Source: Lachnospiraceae bacterium FE2018
GTDB taxonomy: Bacteria; Bacillota; Clostridia; Lachnospirales; Lachnospiraceae
DNA: 64,000 nucleotides
Direction of reading: 5' to 3'
Assembly (NCBI GenBank): GCA_000702845.1
Contig: JNKK01000004.1
Location: 62,001 to 126,000 of the forward strand
The notes beneath the pieces were generated by a model. That model did not search any database, was not told the origin of the DNA, and saw nothing but the letters and a program-made list of their open reading frames with translations. The position numbers and the translations under genes are program-made. This document shows positions 41,023 through 49,936 of the stretch, piece by piece (within the stretch, counting starts at the first letter, position 1; every line of letters begins with the position of its first letter).

Positions 41023-41505
41023 TTATTTGTGATAGGGTTCACCGTTAATAATCCGGAACCCTCTGTAAATCTGTTCAAGTAAAATGATCCGCATCAGCTG
41101 ATGCGGAAATGTCATATCAGAAAAACTGATTTTCATATTTGCGCGGCGAAGAACCGAATCCGACAGACCAAGAGATCCGCCGATTACGAAGACAAGGTGA
41201 CTGTTTCCGGAAGCGCCGAGCTTCTCAATTTCCCGTGCGAAAGCAGGAGAATCAAACCTTCTGCCTCCGATCTCGAGCGCAGCCACAAAAGCACGCTCCG
41301 GAATTCCCGCCAGCAGCCTCTGCCCTTCTTTTTCTCTGATCGCCACCTCTTCCGCAGGCGCTGCTCCGTCAGGTGTCTTTTCATCAGCCACCTGAAGTGT
41401 CTCAAGCCTGCAGTAACGGCCCAGGCGCTTTTCATATTCGGCGATCCCGGCCCGCATCCATGATTCCTTCACCTTGCCGACACAGGCAATCGTGATTTTA
41501 ATCAT
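41023..41505 (-). CDS. rlmH: 23S rRNA (pseudouridine1915-N3)-methyltransferase RlmH
   Basis: A 160-residue SPOUT methyltransferase with the SAM knot VFVIGGSLGLSDSV and C-terminal LLEQIYRGFRIINGEPYHK. It methylates pseudouridine 1915 in helix 69 of 23S rRNA. The start at 41505 follows GGAGG; the frame extends five codons upstream but without a better signal. It is the first gene after the intergenic region 41506-41727. Confidence 0.96.
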   Translation of the reverse strand: MIKITIACVGKVKESWMRAGIAEYEKRLGRYCRLETLQVADEKTPDGAAPAEEVAIREKEGQRLLAGIPERAFVAALEIGGRRFDSPAFAREIEKLGASGNSHLVFVIGGSLGLSDSVLRRANMKISFSDMTFPHQLMRIILLEQIYRGFRIINGEPYHK

Positions 41506-41727
41506 GACTCCCTCCATCATTCCTTAAGGGGGTTATCATGATAATCCTTGTCGCATTCGCAAAAAAATCCGGCAGAACGGATATTTAGAAGCCGTCAATG
41601 CGCCGGTGATGAGTGGTTGTCTTTCACGAATCACCGGCACATCTACGGATTCTTAATATATGGTCTGAGGATTTTTGCGTGCGGCATGGATTATCATATG
41701 ATCAGGCACGTCTTATTAATCGCTGAT
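41506..41727. other. Intergenic region between rlmH and nfnB
   Basis: It contains a probable nfnB terminator (41562-41584), an unexplained hairpin GCCGGTGAT..ATCACCGGC (about 41611-41639) and a 12-bp palindrome TTATCATGATAA at 41533-41544 just upstream of rlmH. No convincing -35/-10 pair and no gene are seen. Confidence 0.6.
41562..41584 (-). terminator. Probable terminator downstream of nfnB
   Basis: On the minus strand ATCCG-TTCTGC-CGGAT is followed by TTTTTTT. The stem is short (5 bp, extendable by AA), so efficiency is uncertain. Confidence 0.55.
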
Positions 41728-43113
41728 TTACTTTGAAAGAAACTCATGAATTCCCTTTGCAGCAGCTTTTCCCGCGCCCATCGCGAGGATAACCGTAGCA
41801 GCGCCTGTAACAGCGTCGCCGCCTGCAAATACGGCATTCTTGGATGTCTCGCCGGTTTCTTCATTTGCGATGATGCATTTCTTGCGGTTGACATCAAGGC
41901 CGACGGTAGTAGAAGAAATCAGCGGGTTCGGGCTGGTTCCGAGTGACATGATAACGGTATCAACATCAATCTCAAATTCAGAACCTTCAACCGGGACCGG
42001 ACGTCTTCTTCCGGACTCATCCGGCTCGCCAAGCTCCATGCGGATGCAGCGGATTCCCTTAACCCAGCCGTCATCATTGACGAGGATTTCGACCGGATTG
42101 CAGAGGAGATCAAAGATGATTCCCTCTTCTTTTGCGTGATGAACTTCTTCGACTCGTGCCGGAAGTTCTTCCTCTGAACGACGGTAGACAACATGAACCT
42201 CAGCGCCCAGACGCAGTGCGGTTCTTGCAGCATCCATAGCGACGTTGCCGCCGCCTACGACAGCGACTTTCCTGCCGCGGAAGATCGGTGTCATGTAGTC
42301 GTCGCGGTATGCCTTCATCAGATTGCTTCTTGTCAGGTATTCATTTGCGGAGAAGACACCCATTGCATTTTCGCCCGGGATATGCATGAACATCGGAAGT
42401 CCTGCGCCGGAACCGATAAAGACTGCCTCAAATCCTTCCTGCTCCATCAGCTCGTCAATTGTGACAGATTTGCCGATGATTACGTCTGTCTCGATCTGTA
42501 CGCCGAGTGATTTAACGTTTTCAATTTCCTTGTCGACAACTGCGCTCTTCGGCAGACGGAACTCCGGAATGCCGTAGGAAAGAACGCCGCCGGCTTTGTG
42601 AAGCGCCTCAAAGATTGTGACATCATAGCCAAGACGGGCAAGATCTCCTGCACAGGTCAGACCTGCAGGGCCTGCGCCGATGACAGCAACCTTATGACCG
42701 TTCTTCTGTTCTGCTGTTTTCGGCTTAATGCCATTCTCACGTGCCCAGTCAGCAACGAAGCGCTCCATCTTTCCGATGGATACCGGTTCGCCTTTGATGC
42801 CGCGGATGCAGACACCTTCACACTGAGATTCCTGCGGGCAAACACGTCCGCAGACTGCTGGAAGCGCGCTGGATTCGCTGATGGTGTTGTAGGCAGCTTC
42901 GATCTCGCCGGCCTTCAGCTCCTGGATGAACTTCGGAATATTGATGCTGACAGGACATCCCTGCACGCAGCGCGGATTCTTGCAGTTGATGCAGCGGGTG
43001 GCTTCTTCCATTGCCTCTTCTTTGTTGTATCCGTAGCAGACTTCTTCAAAATTGGTTGCACGTACTTTCGGATCCTGTTCTCTGACAGGTACTTTTTTCA
43101 ATACATCAGCCAT
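41728..43113 (-). CDS. nfnB: NfnB-like NADPH-dependent oxidoreductase (glutamate synthase small subunit family)
   Basis: A 461-residue iron-sulfur flavoprotein. The N-terminus binds two [4Fe-4S] clusters (CINCKNPRCVQGCP at 41-54, then CGRVCPQESQCEGVC); two Rossmann motifs follow, GAGPAGLTCAGDLARLGYDV and VGGGNVAMDAARTALRLG. The family includes the glutamate synthase small subunit, but the absence of gltB and the pairing with an NfnA-like gene support NADH-dependent ferredoxin:NADP+ oxidoreductase (electron bifurcation). Start and upstream stop overlap by 1 bp. Confidence 0.87.
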   Translation of the reverse strand: MADVLKKVPVREQDPKVRATNFEEVCYGYNKEEAMEEATRCINCKNPRCVQGCPVSINIPKFIQELKAGEIEAAYNTISESSALPAVCGRVCPQESQCEGVCIRGIKGEPVSIGKMERFVADWARENGIKPKTAEQKNGHKVAVIGAGPAGLTCAGDLARLGYDVTIFEALHKAGGVLSYGIPEFRLPKSAVVDKEIENVKSLGVQIETDVIIGKSVTIDELMEQEGFEAVFIGSGAGLPMFMHIPGENAMGVFSANEYLTRSNLMKAYRDDYMTPIFRGRKVAVVGGGNVAMDAARTALRLGAEVHVVYRRSEEELPARVEEVHHAKEEGIIFDLLCNPVEILVNDDGWVKGIRCIRMELGEPDESGRRRPVPVEGSEFEIDVDTVIMSLGTSPNPLISSTTVGLDVNRKKCIIANEETGETSKNAVFAGGDAVTGAATVILAMGAGKAAAKGIHEFLSK

Positions 43114-44000
43114 TATTTGTCACCTCCGCAATTTCCGCATCCGCCGTGGTGCGTGTCACCTTCCTGCGCTTTGAGCATGGCGCGGCCTTCTTCAGTCTTG
43201 TACATTGTCATACGCTTCATAGCCTGATCAAAATCGACTTTATGTCCGTCAAACTCCGGACCGTCAACACAGGCAAATTTCACTTCGTCTCCGACGGTCA
43301 GACGGCAGGCGCCGCACATGCCGGTTCCGTCTACCATGACCGGATTCATGGATACGATGGTCGGCAGGTTGTACTTCTCTGTGAGCTTACAGACAAACTT
43401 CATCATGATCATCGGTCCGATCGCAACACAGTGATTGTATTCTTTGCCTTCTTTTTCAATCAGATCTTCCAGACATTTGGTTACCATTCCCTCGCGTCCG
43501 TAGGAACCGTCGTCTGTCGTAATGTAGAGGTTGCAGACAGCGCTGAATTCATCTTCCAGAATGACAAGATCTTTGTTCTTTGCGCCGATGATTGCATCTG
43601 CAGTGATTCCATGCTCATGCAGCCATTTAACCTGCGGATAGACCGGAGCAGTTCCGACACCGCCGGCGATGAAGATAATCTTCTTCTGTTTCAGCTCTTC
43701 CGGATCCATCTCAAGTAAATCAGACGGACGTCCGAGCGGTCCTACAAAATCAAGGAAAGCATCGCCTTCTTTGAGGTTTGTCATCTGTGTTGTGGATGCG
43801 CCGACCGGCTGGAAGACAATTGTTACAGTTCCTTTTTCGCGGTCATAGTCACAGATTGTCAGCGGGATACGCTCTCCCTCTTCGTCTGTGCGAACAATAA
43901 TAAACTGGCCCGGCTCGCAGCGCTTTGCCACACGCGGTGCATGGACCACCATGCGGTAGATATTTGCAGCGAGCTTGTCTGCATACAAAATTGGAAACAT
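43113..44000 (-). CDS. nfnA: NfnA-like FAD/NAD-binding subunit (sulfide dehydrogenase/DHODH-like)
   Basis: A 295-residue ferredoxin-NADP reductase-fold protein: FAD-binding RIPLTICDYD, NAD-binding IFIAGGVGTAPVYPQVKWL, and the [2Fe-2S] motif GTGMCGACRLTVGDEVKFAC with VDGPEFDGHKVDFD. It is the NADH-oxidising half of the NfnAB complex, which balances NADH, NADPH and ferredoxin in anaerobes. The extreme C-terminus GDTHHGGCGNCGGDK is an extra His/Cys-rich tail. AAAGGAG stands 12 nt before the ATG. Confidence 0.87.
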   Translation of the reverse strand: MFPILYADKLAANIYRMVVHAPRVAKRCEPGQFIIVRTDEEGERIPLTICDYDREKGTVTIVFQPVGASTTQMTNLKEGDAFLDFVGPLGRPSDLLEMDPEELKQKKIIFIAGGVGTAPVYPQVKWLHEHGITADAIIGAKNKDLVILEDEFSAVCNLYITTDDGSYGREGMVTKCLEDLIEKEGKEYNHCVAIGPMIMMKFVCKLTEKYNLPTIVSMNPVMVDGTGMCGACRLTVGDEVKFACVDGPEFDGHKVDFDQAMKRMTMYKTEEGRAMLKAQEGDTHHGGCGNCGGDK

Positions 44001-44028
44001 AGTCTGATCTGGCTCCTTTCATGAATCC

Positions 44029-45411
44029 TTAGTTGGTTGTTGCTGTTTCGCTGTTGTCTTCTTCAGGTGATGGTTCCGCAGTCGGCTCCGGTTCCGCGGT
44101 CGGTTCCGGCGTCGGTTCAGAAGTCGGTACCGGCGTTTCCGTCGGCTTCGGAGTCTTCGTCGGCTTCGGTGTTTTTGTCGGTTCCGGGGTAGACGTCGGG
44201 GTCGGTTCCGGGGTCGGCGTAAACACATACTGCGGTCTCTGCTGATTCGGCGTCGGGGTCGGCGTCGGTCTCAGCTTTGTATATACATAAGTTGCTGATG
44301 CAACATCACCTTCTTTGCCGTTGTCATCCACGAGAACTGCATAGAAAATATGGTCACCCTCACGCATGTCAACCGGTTTATCATAGCGTATGCTGTTTTT
44401 TGTTGCTCTTACATCAAAAGAATAATAAGCCGTATATCCAAAGGGCACTTCCACAGTGATCTTTGGAATTTCAGTAGACGAATAAGTTCCTGATTTTGGT
44501 GTGATGACAGGCGCGGAAGCTTTATTCAGCTGAATTGAATACGTGCCGGAAAATTCATTTCCCGGGATCTTCTGCGGACTGATATAGCGCGCGCGGAGAT
44601 TTGTTTCGCCTTCCTTCAGCTCGATCGCCGAAGCATACTTTAAAGAAGCTTCCGTCGGTTCAGATCCGTCGAGCGTATAATAAACGGATCCATTCCCTTC
44701 TGCTTTCAGTTCCAGTTTTTTGCTTTCGTGATAAATACCAGGCTGATCAGACGGAACCACATCATAAGTAACATAGTCCCTGAACCGTTCCCTGATTCCG
44801 GCATCCTGTATGTTCTGCAGCAGTGTCTGAAGATCATCATACTTCTGACCTGCGGCAAACAGCGGAACCAGCGCATCATATGCTTTGACAAAGGACGGAT
44901 TCTTTGTTATGACACTGAGATATGCCTGTTCGGCATTTTCCGTATCATTGTTTTTTTCATAAATCATGCCGAGCAGCAGACCGGCGTCAGGATTGTCAGG
45001 CTGAAGCCGGAGGGCGTTCTGTACATAATCAAGCGATTCGGCAAGTCTTCCTTCTTCATAAGCTTCCATTGCCAGGCGGTACTGGTATTCAAATGAAGTG
45101 TTCTTACGCTGTCTGGCAATGACAGCAATTACCAGAGCTGCCATAACCACAGCAATCAGTGCAAAGACAGACAGCATCATACGCGTTTTGCGGATTTTCT
45201 GCTTTTCAGCTGCTTCCCGCGCGCGTCGCATCGCTTCCTGACGTTCTGCTTCGCGTATTCTTCTTTCTTCTTCTCTCTGACGCAGTTCCTGCTCCTGGGC
45301 ACGACTCCCGATTGTCTCATAATCAGGAACCAGCTGAACCGATTCACCACACACCGGACAGAAGAATTCTCCGTCCGGTATATCCGCGCCGCAGCGCGTA
45401 CACTTTCTCAT
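44029..45411 (-). CDS. Zinc-ribbon, TPR and chitobiase-C-like membrane protein with Pro/Thr-rich tail
   Basis: A 460-residue multidomain protein. The zinc ribbon has Cys4, Cys7, Cys18 and Cys21 (CTRCGAD..CPVCGES), then a charged Arg/Glu coiled segment (about 36-72), one membrane helix (about 77-97), TPR-like repeats (about 105-205) and two chitobiase-C-type beta units (VYYTLDGSEPTEASLKYASA; TAYYSFDVRATKNSIRYD). The last 80 residues are PTP/EPT/KPT repeats, as in wall-spanning stalks. The orientation implies a cytosolic ribbon and an external stalk. The function is unknown; partner binding at the envelope is an inference. Confidence 0.8.
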   Translation of the reverse strand: MRKCTRCGADIPDGEFFCPVCGESVQLVPDYETIGSRAQEQELRQREEERRIREAERQEAMRRAREAAEKQKIRKTRMMLSVFALIAVVMAALVIAVIARQRKNTSFEYQYRLAMEAYEEGRLAESLDYVQNALRLQPDNPDAGLLLGMIYEKNNDTENAEQAYLSVITKNPSFVKAYDALVPLFAAGQKYDDLQTLLQNIQDAGIRERFRDYVTYDVVPSDQPGIYHESKKLELKAEGNGSVYYTLDGSEPTEASLKYASAIELKEGETNLRARYISPQKIPGNEFSGTYSIQLNKASAPVITPKSGTYSSTEIPKITVEVPFGYTAYYSFDVRATKNSIRYDKPVDMREGDHIFYAVLVDDNGKEGDVASATYVYTKLRPTPTPTPNQQRPQYVFTPTPEPTPTSTPEPTKTPKPTKTPKPTETPVPTSEPTPEPTAEPEPTAEPSPEEDNSETATTN

Positions 45412-45478
45412 AGACGCCTCCTGTGTATCCTTAACGGAGCGTTAAACATCGTGGCAGTCATTTCGCGTCAATCTGTTT

Positions 45479-48232
45479 TTATTCATCCAGAATCTGAAGG
45501 AACTCATCCATGGTCATCAGAATTTTACGAGGTTTTGTTCCCTCTTCTTCCCCTACGACACCTGCATCACAGAGCTGATCCATGATACGCGCGGCACGGT
45601 TAAATCCGATTTTGAAAGCGCGCTGCAGCATGCCGATCGATGCTTTGTTTTTCTCAATGATCAGCTTTCCGGCTTCAGTAAAATAAATGTCGCGGTCATC
45701 CGTGCTGCCGCCGCCTGCGGAATCAGAAGATGATGCGGAAAGTGTGATCTTTTTTTCGGCCTCCTGATCATAGACAGAAGGTTCGTTCTGCTCTTTCAGA
45801 TAGGTTACCAGATCATTGATCTCATCATCTGAAACAAACGCACCCTGTACGCGGGCCGGTTTCTGATAACCCTGCGGGTAGAACAGCATATCGCCCTTTC
45901 CGAGAAGCTTTTCAGCACCGTTCATGTCAATGATGGTTCTGGAATCAACACCGGAGGAAACTGCCAGTGCAATTCGGGAAGGCATGTTCGCCTTGATCAG
46001 TCCCGTGATGACATTGACAGACGGGCGCTGCGTTGCAATCACAAGATGAATGCCGGCAGCGCGTGCAAGCTGTGACAGTCTGACAATTGCATCCTCTACT
46101 TCCTTCTGCGCAACCATCATCAGATCAGCAAGCTCATCGACGATTACAACGATTCGCGGCATTTTCGTGAGTGTTTCTCCGCCTTCTCCTGCTGCCTGCA
46201 TCTGTTTGAGCTTTTCGTTATATCCGTTCAGATCCCGGACACCCATTGCCGCAAACTTGTCGTAGCGGCTCATCATTTCACTGACTGCCCAGTTCAGGGC
46301 TCCGGCCGCTTTCTTCGGATCATCCACGACCGGAATCATCAGGTGCGGAATCCCGTTGTAAACGGACAATTCAACTTTCTTCGGATCGATCATGATGAAT
46401 TTCAGATCGTCCGGAGAAATCTTGTAAAGCAGACTGACAATCAGTGTATTAATGCACACTGATTTACCGGAACCTGTGGCACCTGCTATCAGCAGATGCG
46501 GCATTTTTGCAATATCAGTAACAACCGGTTTTCCGGCAATGTCCATACCTACTGCAAAGACAAGCTCCGCCCGGCTGTTCTGATACGGTTTGGATTCCAG
46601 AAGGTCGCGCAGCGTAACCGTGCTGTTAACCTTGTTCGGCACCTCAATACCGATTGCCGATTTTCCGGGAATCGGCGCTTCAATTCTGATATCTGCAGCT
46701 GCCAGATTTAATTTTATATCATCCTGAAGACTCAGAATCCGGCTCACTTTTACACCCATCTCCGGATGCAGCTCATAACGTGTAACGGAAGGTCCGCAGC
46801 TGATATCGGTAATCTGCACTTCCACACCGAAATTATGCAGCGTCTGCTGCAGCTTGGAAGCAGTTTCATTCAACTGCGCAGTTGTCTCGCCGCTTCTCCC
46901 GCCGGTTCCTTTTTTCAGAAGATCCAGCGTCGGGAACTGATATTCCGCATGCATTTCAGTATCATCGGGTATGATCAGTTCTTCCGGTTCTGGGTCAGGT
47001 GCCGCAGTTCGGCTCCGCGTCGTTCTCGCAGATGTTGTTTTTCTGCGGGTCTGCATTCTGCCTTTTTCTGCAGCCGCGGATTCGTCCAGATAGGATGCTG
47101 CCAGTTCAGCGCCGGAACCTGCGGCTTTTCGCCGGCCGCGGGCGGAAGGAGCGGATGCAGGAATAAAACTGTCATCGAAATCATCCGCCGGATCTATCAG
47201 ATTTTCCGGCATATCAACAGCATCTTCCGAACCGGACAGTCCGAGAATATGATCAAGATTGGCAAGCTCCTGCTCAACGCGAAGATCTTCTTCGGTCTTA
47301 GGGCGCGGCGCACGCACAACAACAGGTTCATCACTGTCACTGGCCCCGCTGATTCTTCTCGTCTGGATCAGTTCCGGAGCAGGTCCGAGATCTTCCTCTT
47401 CTTCATCTTCATAATCGCGTACAACGGTGCGCTTCTTTTCTCTGCGTTTCAGCGTAATCGGAGAAGCCTTGCGTCTGGATGCAGAACGTCTGACCGTTCT
47501 GACATCCTCTTCAGGATCCTCTGAATCAGCTTCATCCACATAATCAATCGTTTCTTCCGCTTCTTCTGCTTCTTCCTCTTCTTCCGCTGCGCGGCGTCTC
47601 CTGCGCTCCGCGGCTTTCTGATAGGCAGAAGAACTGCGCTGCCGCATCATATTCAGAAGCGGCTCCTGTGTCATAATAATCGCAAAAATAATCAGTGCCG
47701 CCACGACCAGAATAAATGCACCGATCGTCCCGAACAATCTGCCAAACAGTTTCACGATCAGACCGCCGAACAGGCCGCCGGCGGATCTGTCATAAGCACT
47801 GTCAAGATACAGATCGCGGAATCTGGCATTTTTGTCATAACCGTTCATCAGAAGCTGAAGCAGCGCACAGACAAAGATATAAAGTCCGGATGCACCGATC
47901 AGTTTGCGGATGAAAACCGGATTATCCCGGTTGGATAATGCAAAAATGAAACCGACGAATAATAAAACCGGAAAAATATATGCAGGCAGACCAAACAGGC
48001 CAAAGAAAAATGAAGAAAGCGCCCTGCCGACCACACCGCCCAGTCCGAAATTACTCAGAAGCAGAACAATAGACAGTGCCAGAATAATCAGCAGGAGTAC
48101 TTCCTGTTTCAGCCTGACATCCTGCTCTGCAGGTTTTTTACGTGTGGACGTTTTTCGGCGTGTGGACGTTGTCTTACTCCCCGATGACCCGGCTGTCCGC
48201 TTTGCCGTTGTACGTTTTTTCTGTGTTGCCAA
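45479..48232 (-). CDS. ftsK: DNA translocase FtsK/SpoIIIE
   Basis: A 917-residue translocase. Four N-terminal helices (about 48-175) are followed by a long charged linker (about 190-430, acidic runs EEEEEAEEAEE alternating with basic stretches), then the motor with Walker A IAGATGSGKSVCINTL (near 586), Walker B IVVIVDELADLMMV and a C-terminal winged-helix gamma domain (about 850-917) that reads polarity sequences. It clears chromosomal DNA from the closing septum or into the forespore. SpoIIIE and FtsK cannot be separated here. Confidence 0.95.
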   Translation of the reverse strand: MATQKKRTTAKRTAGSSGSKTTSTRRKTSTRKKPAEQDVRLKQEVLLLIILALSIVLLLSNFGLGGVVGRALSSFFFGLFGLPAYIFPVLLFVGFIFALSNRDNPVFIRKLIGASGLYIFVCALLQLLMNGYDKNARFRDLYLDSAYDRSAGGLFGGLIVKLFGRLFGTIGAFILVVAALIIFAIIMTQEPLLNMMRQRSSSAYQKAAERRRRRAAEEEEEAEEAEETIDYVDEADSEDPEEDVRTVRRSASRRKASPITLKRREKKRTVVRDYEDEEEEDLGPAPELIQTRRISGASDSDEPVVVRAPRPKTEEDLRVEQELANLDHILGLSGSEDAVDMPENLIDPADDFDDSFIPASAPSARGRRKAAGSGAELAASYLDESAAAEKGRMQTRRKTTSARTTRSRTAAPDPEPEELIIPDDTEMHAEYQFPTLDLLKKGTGGRSGETTAQLNETASKLQQTLHNFGVEVQITDISCGPSVTRYELHPEMGVKVSRILSLQDDIKLNLAAADIRIEAPIPGKSAIGIEVPNKVNSTVTLRDLLESKPYQNSRAELVFAVGMDIAGKPVVTDIAKMPHLLIAGATGSGKSVCINTLIVSLLYKISPDDLKFIMIDPKKVELSVYNGIPHLMIPVVDDPKKAAGALNWAVSEMMSRYDKFAAMGVRDLNGYNEKLKQMQAAGEGGETLTKMPRIVVIVDELADLMMVAQKEVEDAIVRLSQLARAAGIHLVIATQRPSVNVITGLIKANMPSRIALAVSSGVDSRTIIDMNGAEKLLGKGDMLFYPQGYQKPARVQGAFVSDDEINDLVTYLKEQNEPSVYDQEAEKKITLSASSSDSAGGGSTDDRDIYFTEAGKLIIEKNKASIGMLQRAFKIGFNRAARIMDQLCDAGVVGEEEGTKPRKILMTMDEFLQILDE

Positions 48233-48246
48233 GTGGTTTCTCCCCT

Positions 48247-49113
48247 CTAACGCGCAAGCATCTGCATCAGCAGTGCCAGCATGCCGAGCATCACATTACA
48301 CCCGGCAAAAATCTTATTGTTTTCTTTTGAAATCAGTTTCTGTGCCCTGCGAATCATCAGCATGCCTGCACCGAATGACGCGGCAAAACCGAAAATGCAT
48401 CCCGGTATTCCGGTGGAAACTTCTGCCGTAAAGATACTGCCGATTCTTCCGGGCAGCAGGATTAGCAGAAGACAGAACATGCTGAGCAGACAGGAAAACT
48501 TAACGGTCAGTTTTCTTGATACGCCGCAGAGGAATCCCGCGGATGAAACCGCGGCAATTTTCGAAAGTCCCGGTATAAAGGCGAATCCTGAAAACACACC
48601 CATAATTACCGCTTCCGGGTATTTCATCTGCCGGGGTCCTTTTTCCGGCACATTCATAAAAGAAGATACCAGAAGAATTACCGCCGTGATAAAAAACATC
48701 ATTCCGGTAATCAGATTGTTCTGGAAGACGGCAGAAGCTGCATTTGCAAGAATCAGCCCGAGCAGAATCAGCGGAATCAGCGCAGTCAGGAGCATTACAA
48801 GAAAATTTCTGTAATTCCCCGTGAGAATCCGGACGTAATCCGTTTGCGCGCCGCGCGAACCCAGATACAGTTTCAGATTGGATATAAGATCCCGTATGAT
48901 GCCTGTGAGCGAATAAAACAATCTGATCAGATCATTCATAAATGAAAAAACCAGTACCAGAAAGATTCCCAGCATCATAGCTTTGAAAAGTCTGTGATCC
49001 AGCGGCACCGAAAGTAAATGTGCTCCGATCACAAGCGTTCCCGCACTGCTGACCGGAAAAAATGCCGTCAGCCCGGTCAGAAACCCCAGCAGCAACGTTT
49101 TGAGAAATATCAT
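48247..49113 (-). CDS. UppP/BacA-like membrane protein lacking catalytic residues
   Basis: A 288-residue membrane protein with about eight helices and the two-half UppP layout. Motif 1 is GLTAFFPVSSAGTLVIG (14-30); in true undecaprenyl-diphosphatases it reads EGLTEFLPVSSTGH. Thus the two catalytic glutamates are replaced (Thr13, Ala17) and the histidine by Thr26. The second motif, normally PGTSRSG, is PGLSKIAAVSSAG, with Lys instead of Arg. It probably is not a phosphatase; a lipid-carrier binding or transport role is speculation. It lies between yebC and ftsK. Confidence 0.75.
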   Translation of the reverse strand: MIFLKTLLLGFLTGLTAFFPVSSAGTLVIGAHLLSVPLDHRLFKAMMLGIFLVLVFSFMNDLIRLFYSLTGIIRDLISNLKLYLGSRGAQTDYVRILTGNYRNFLVMLLTALIPLILLGLILANAASAVFQNNLITGMMFFITAVILLVSSFMNVPEKGPRQMKYPEAVIMGVFSGFAFIPGLSKIAAVSSAGFLCGVSRKLTVKFSCLLSMFCLLLILLPGRIGSIFTAEVSTGIPGCIFGFAASFGAGMLMIRRAQKLISKENNKIFAGCNVMLGMLALLMQMLAR

Positions 49114-49119
49114 ACCGTT

Positions 49120-49860
49120 TTACTCCGATGCTGATTCATCCAGATTTGTATACACATTCTGCACATCATCATTGTCCTCCAGAAGATCCAGTGTTTTCTG
49201 GAGTCCCGCAAGCATCTTCTCATCGGTCAGCGCAGTTCTGGTCTGCGGAATCATCTGCACGTCAGCTTCTTCCATTTCAACCCCTTCTTTTTCGAGTGCT
49301 TCGCGCACAGCCGAAAAAGCATCCGGAGCAGTCAGAATTTCATAGTAGTCTTCTTCTTCGTTAAAATCATCAGCACCGGCATCCAGTGCCATCATCATCA
49401 GATCATCAGGATCCAGATCGCAGGACTCTTTTAATACAATGATCTGCCCCTTTTCATCGAACATAAAAGAGACACATCCCGGCGTACCGATGCTTCCGTT
49501 TCCTTTCGTAAAAGCGCTCCGGACATCAGCAGCTGTTCTGTTCTTATTATCCGTCAGGGTTTCAACTATGACCGCGATTCCTCCGGGACCATAGCCTTCA
49601 TATGTAATCCGCTCGTAATTATCGGCATTGGTGTCGCCGGCAGCCTTTTTAATACCGCGCTCAATGGTATCATTCGGCATGTTGTTTGCCTTTGCTTTTG
49701 CGATAACATCACGCAGTTTGCTGTTGTTGGCCGGATCCGGGCCGCCTTCCTTAACCGCAATTACGATTTCACGTCCGATAATCGTAAAAATTTTGCCCTT
49801 CTTCGCATCATTTTTTTCTTTCTTGTGCTTGATATTGGCAAATTTGGAATGTCCTGACAT
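49120..49860 (-). CDS. YebC/PmpR family transcriptional/translational regulator
   Basis: A 246-residue YebC protein starting [20 protein letters not shown], with [16 protein letters not shown] and the acidic domain block [19 protein letters not shown]. Members act as DNA-binding regulators or, more recently, as translation factors at proline stretches. GAAGGAG precedes the ATG. A TATAAT at 49886-49881 on the minus strand suggests its own promoter, with a poor -35. Confidence 0.93.
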   Translation of the reverse strand: MSGHSKFANIKHKKEKNDAKKGKIFTIIGREIVIAVKEGGPDPANNSKLRDVIAKAKANNMPNDTIERGIKKAAGDTNADNYERITYEGYGPGGIAVIVETLTDNKNRTAADVRSAFTKGNGSIGTPGCVSFMFDEKGQIIVLKESCDLDPDDLMMMALDAGADDFNEEEDYYEILTAPDAFSAVREALEKEGVEMEEADVQMIPQTRTALTDEKMLAGLQKTLDLLEDNDDVQNVYTNLDESASE

Positions 49861-49936
49861 GTCTGTTACTCTCCTTCATAATTATACTTTATCAAATAAA
49901 AATTTTAACATTCAGCCCGTATTAAGTCAATGTATG

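Noticed and set aside
44033-44245. Gly/Val/Ser-rich + strand open frame
   Set aside because: It is the complement of the Pro/Thr repeat tail of the zinc-ribbon protein.
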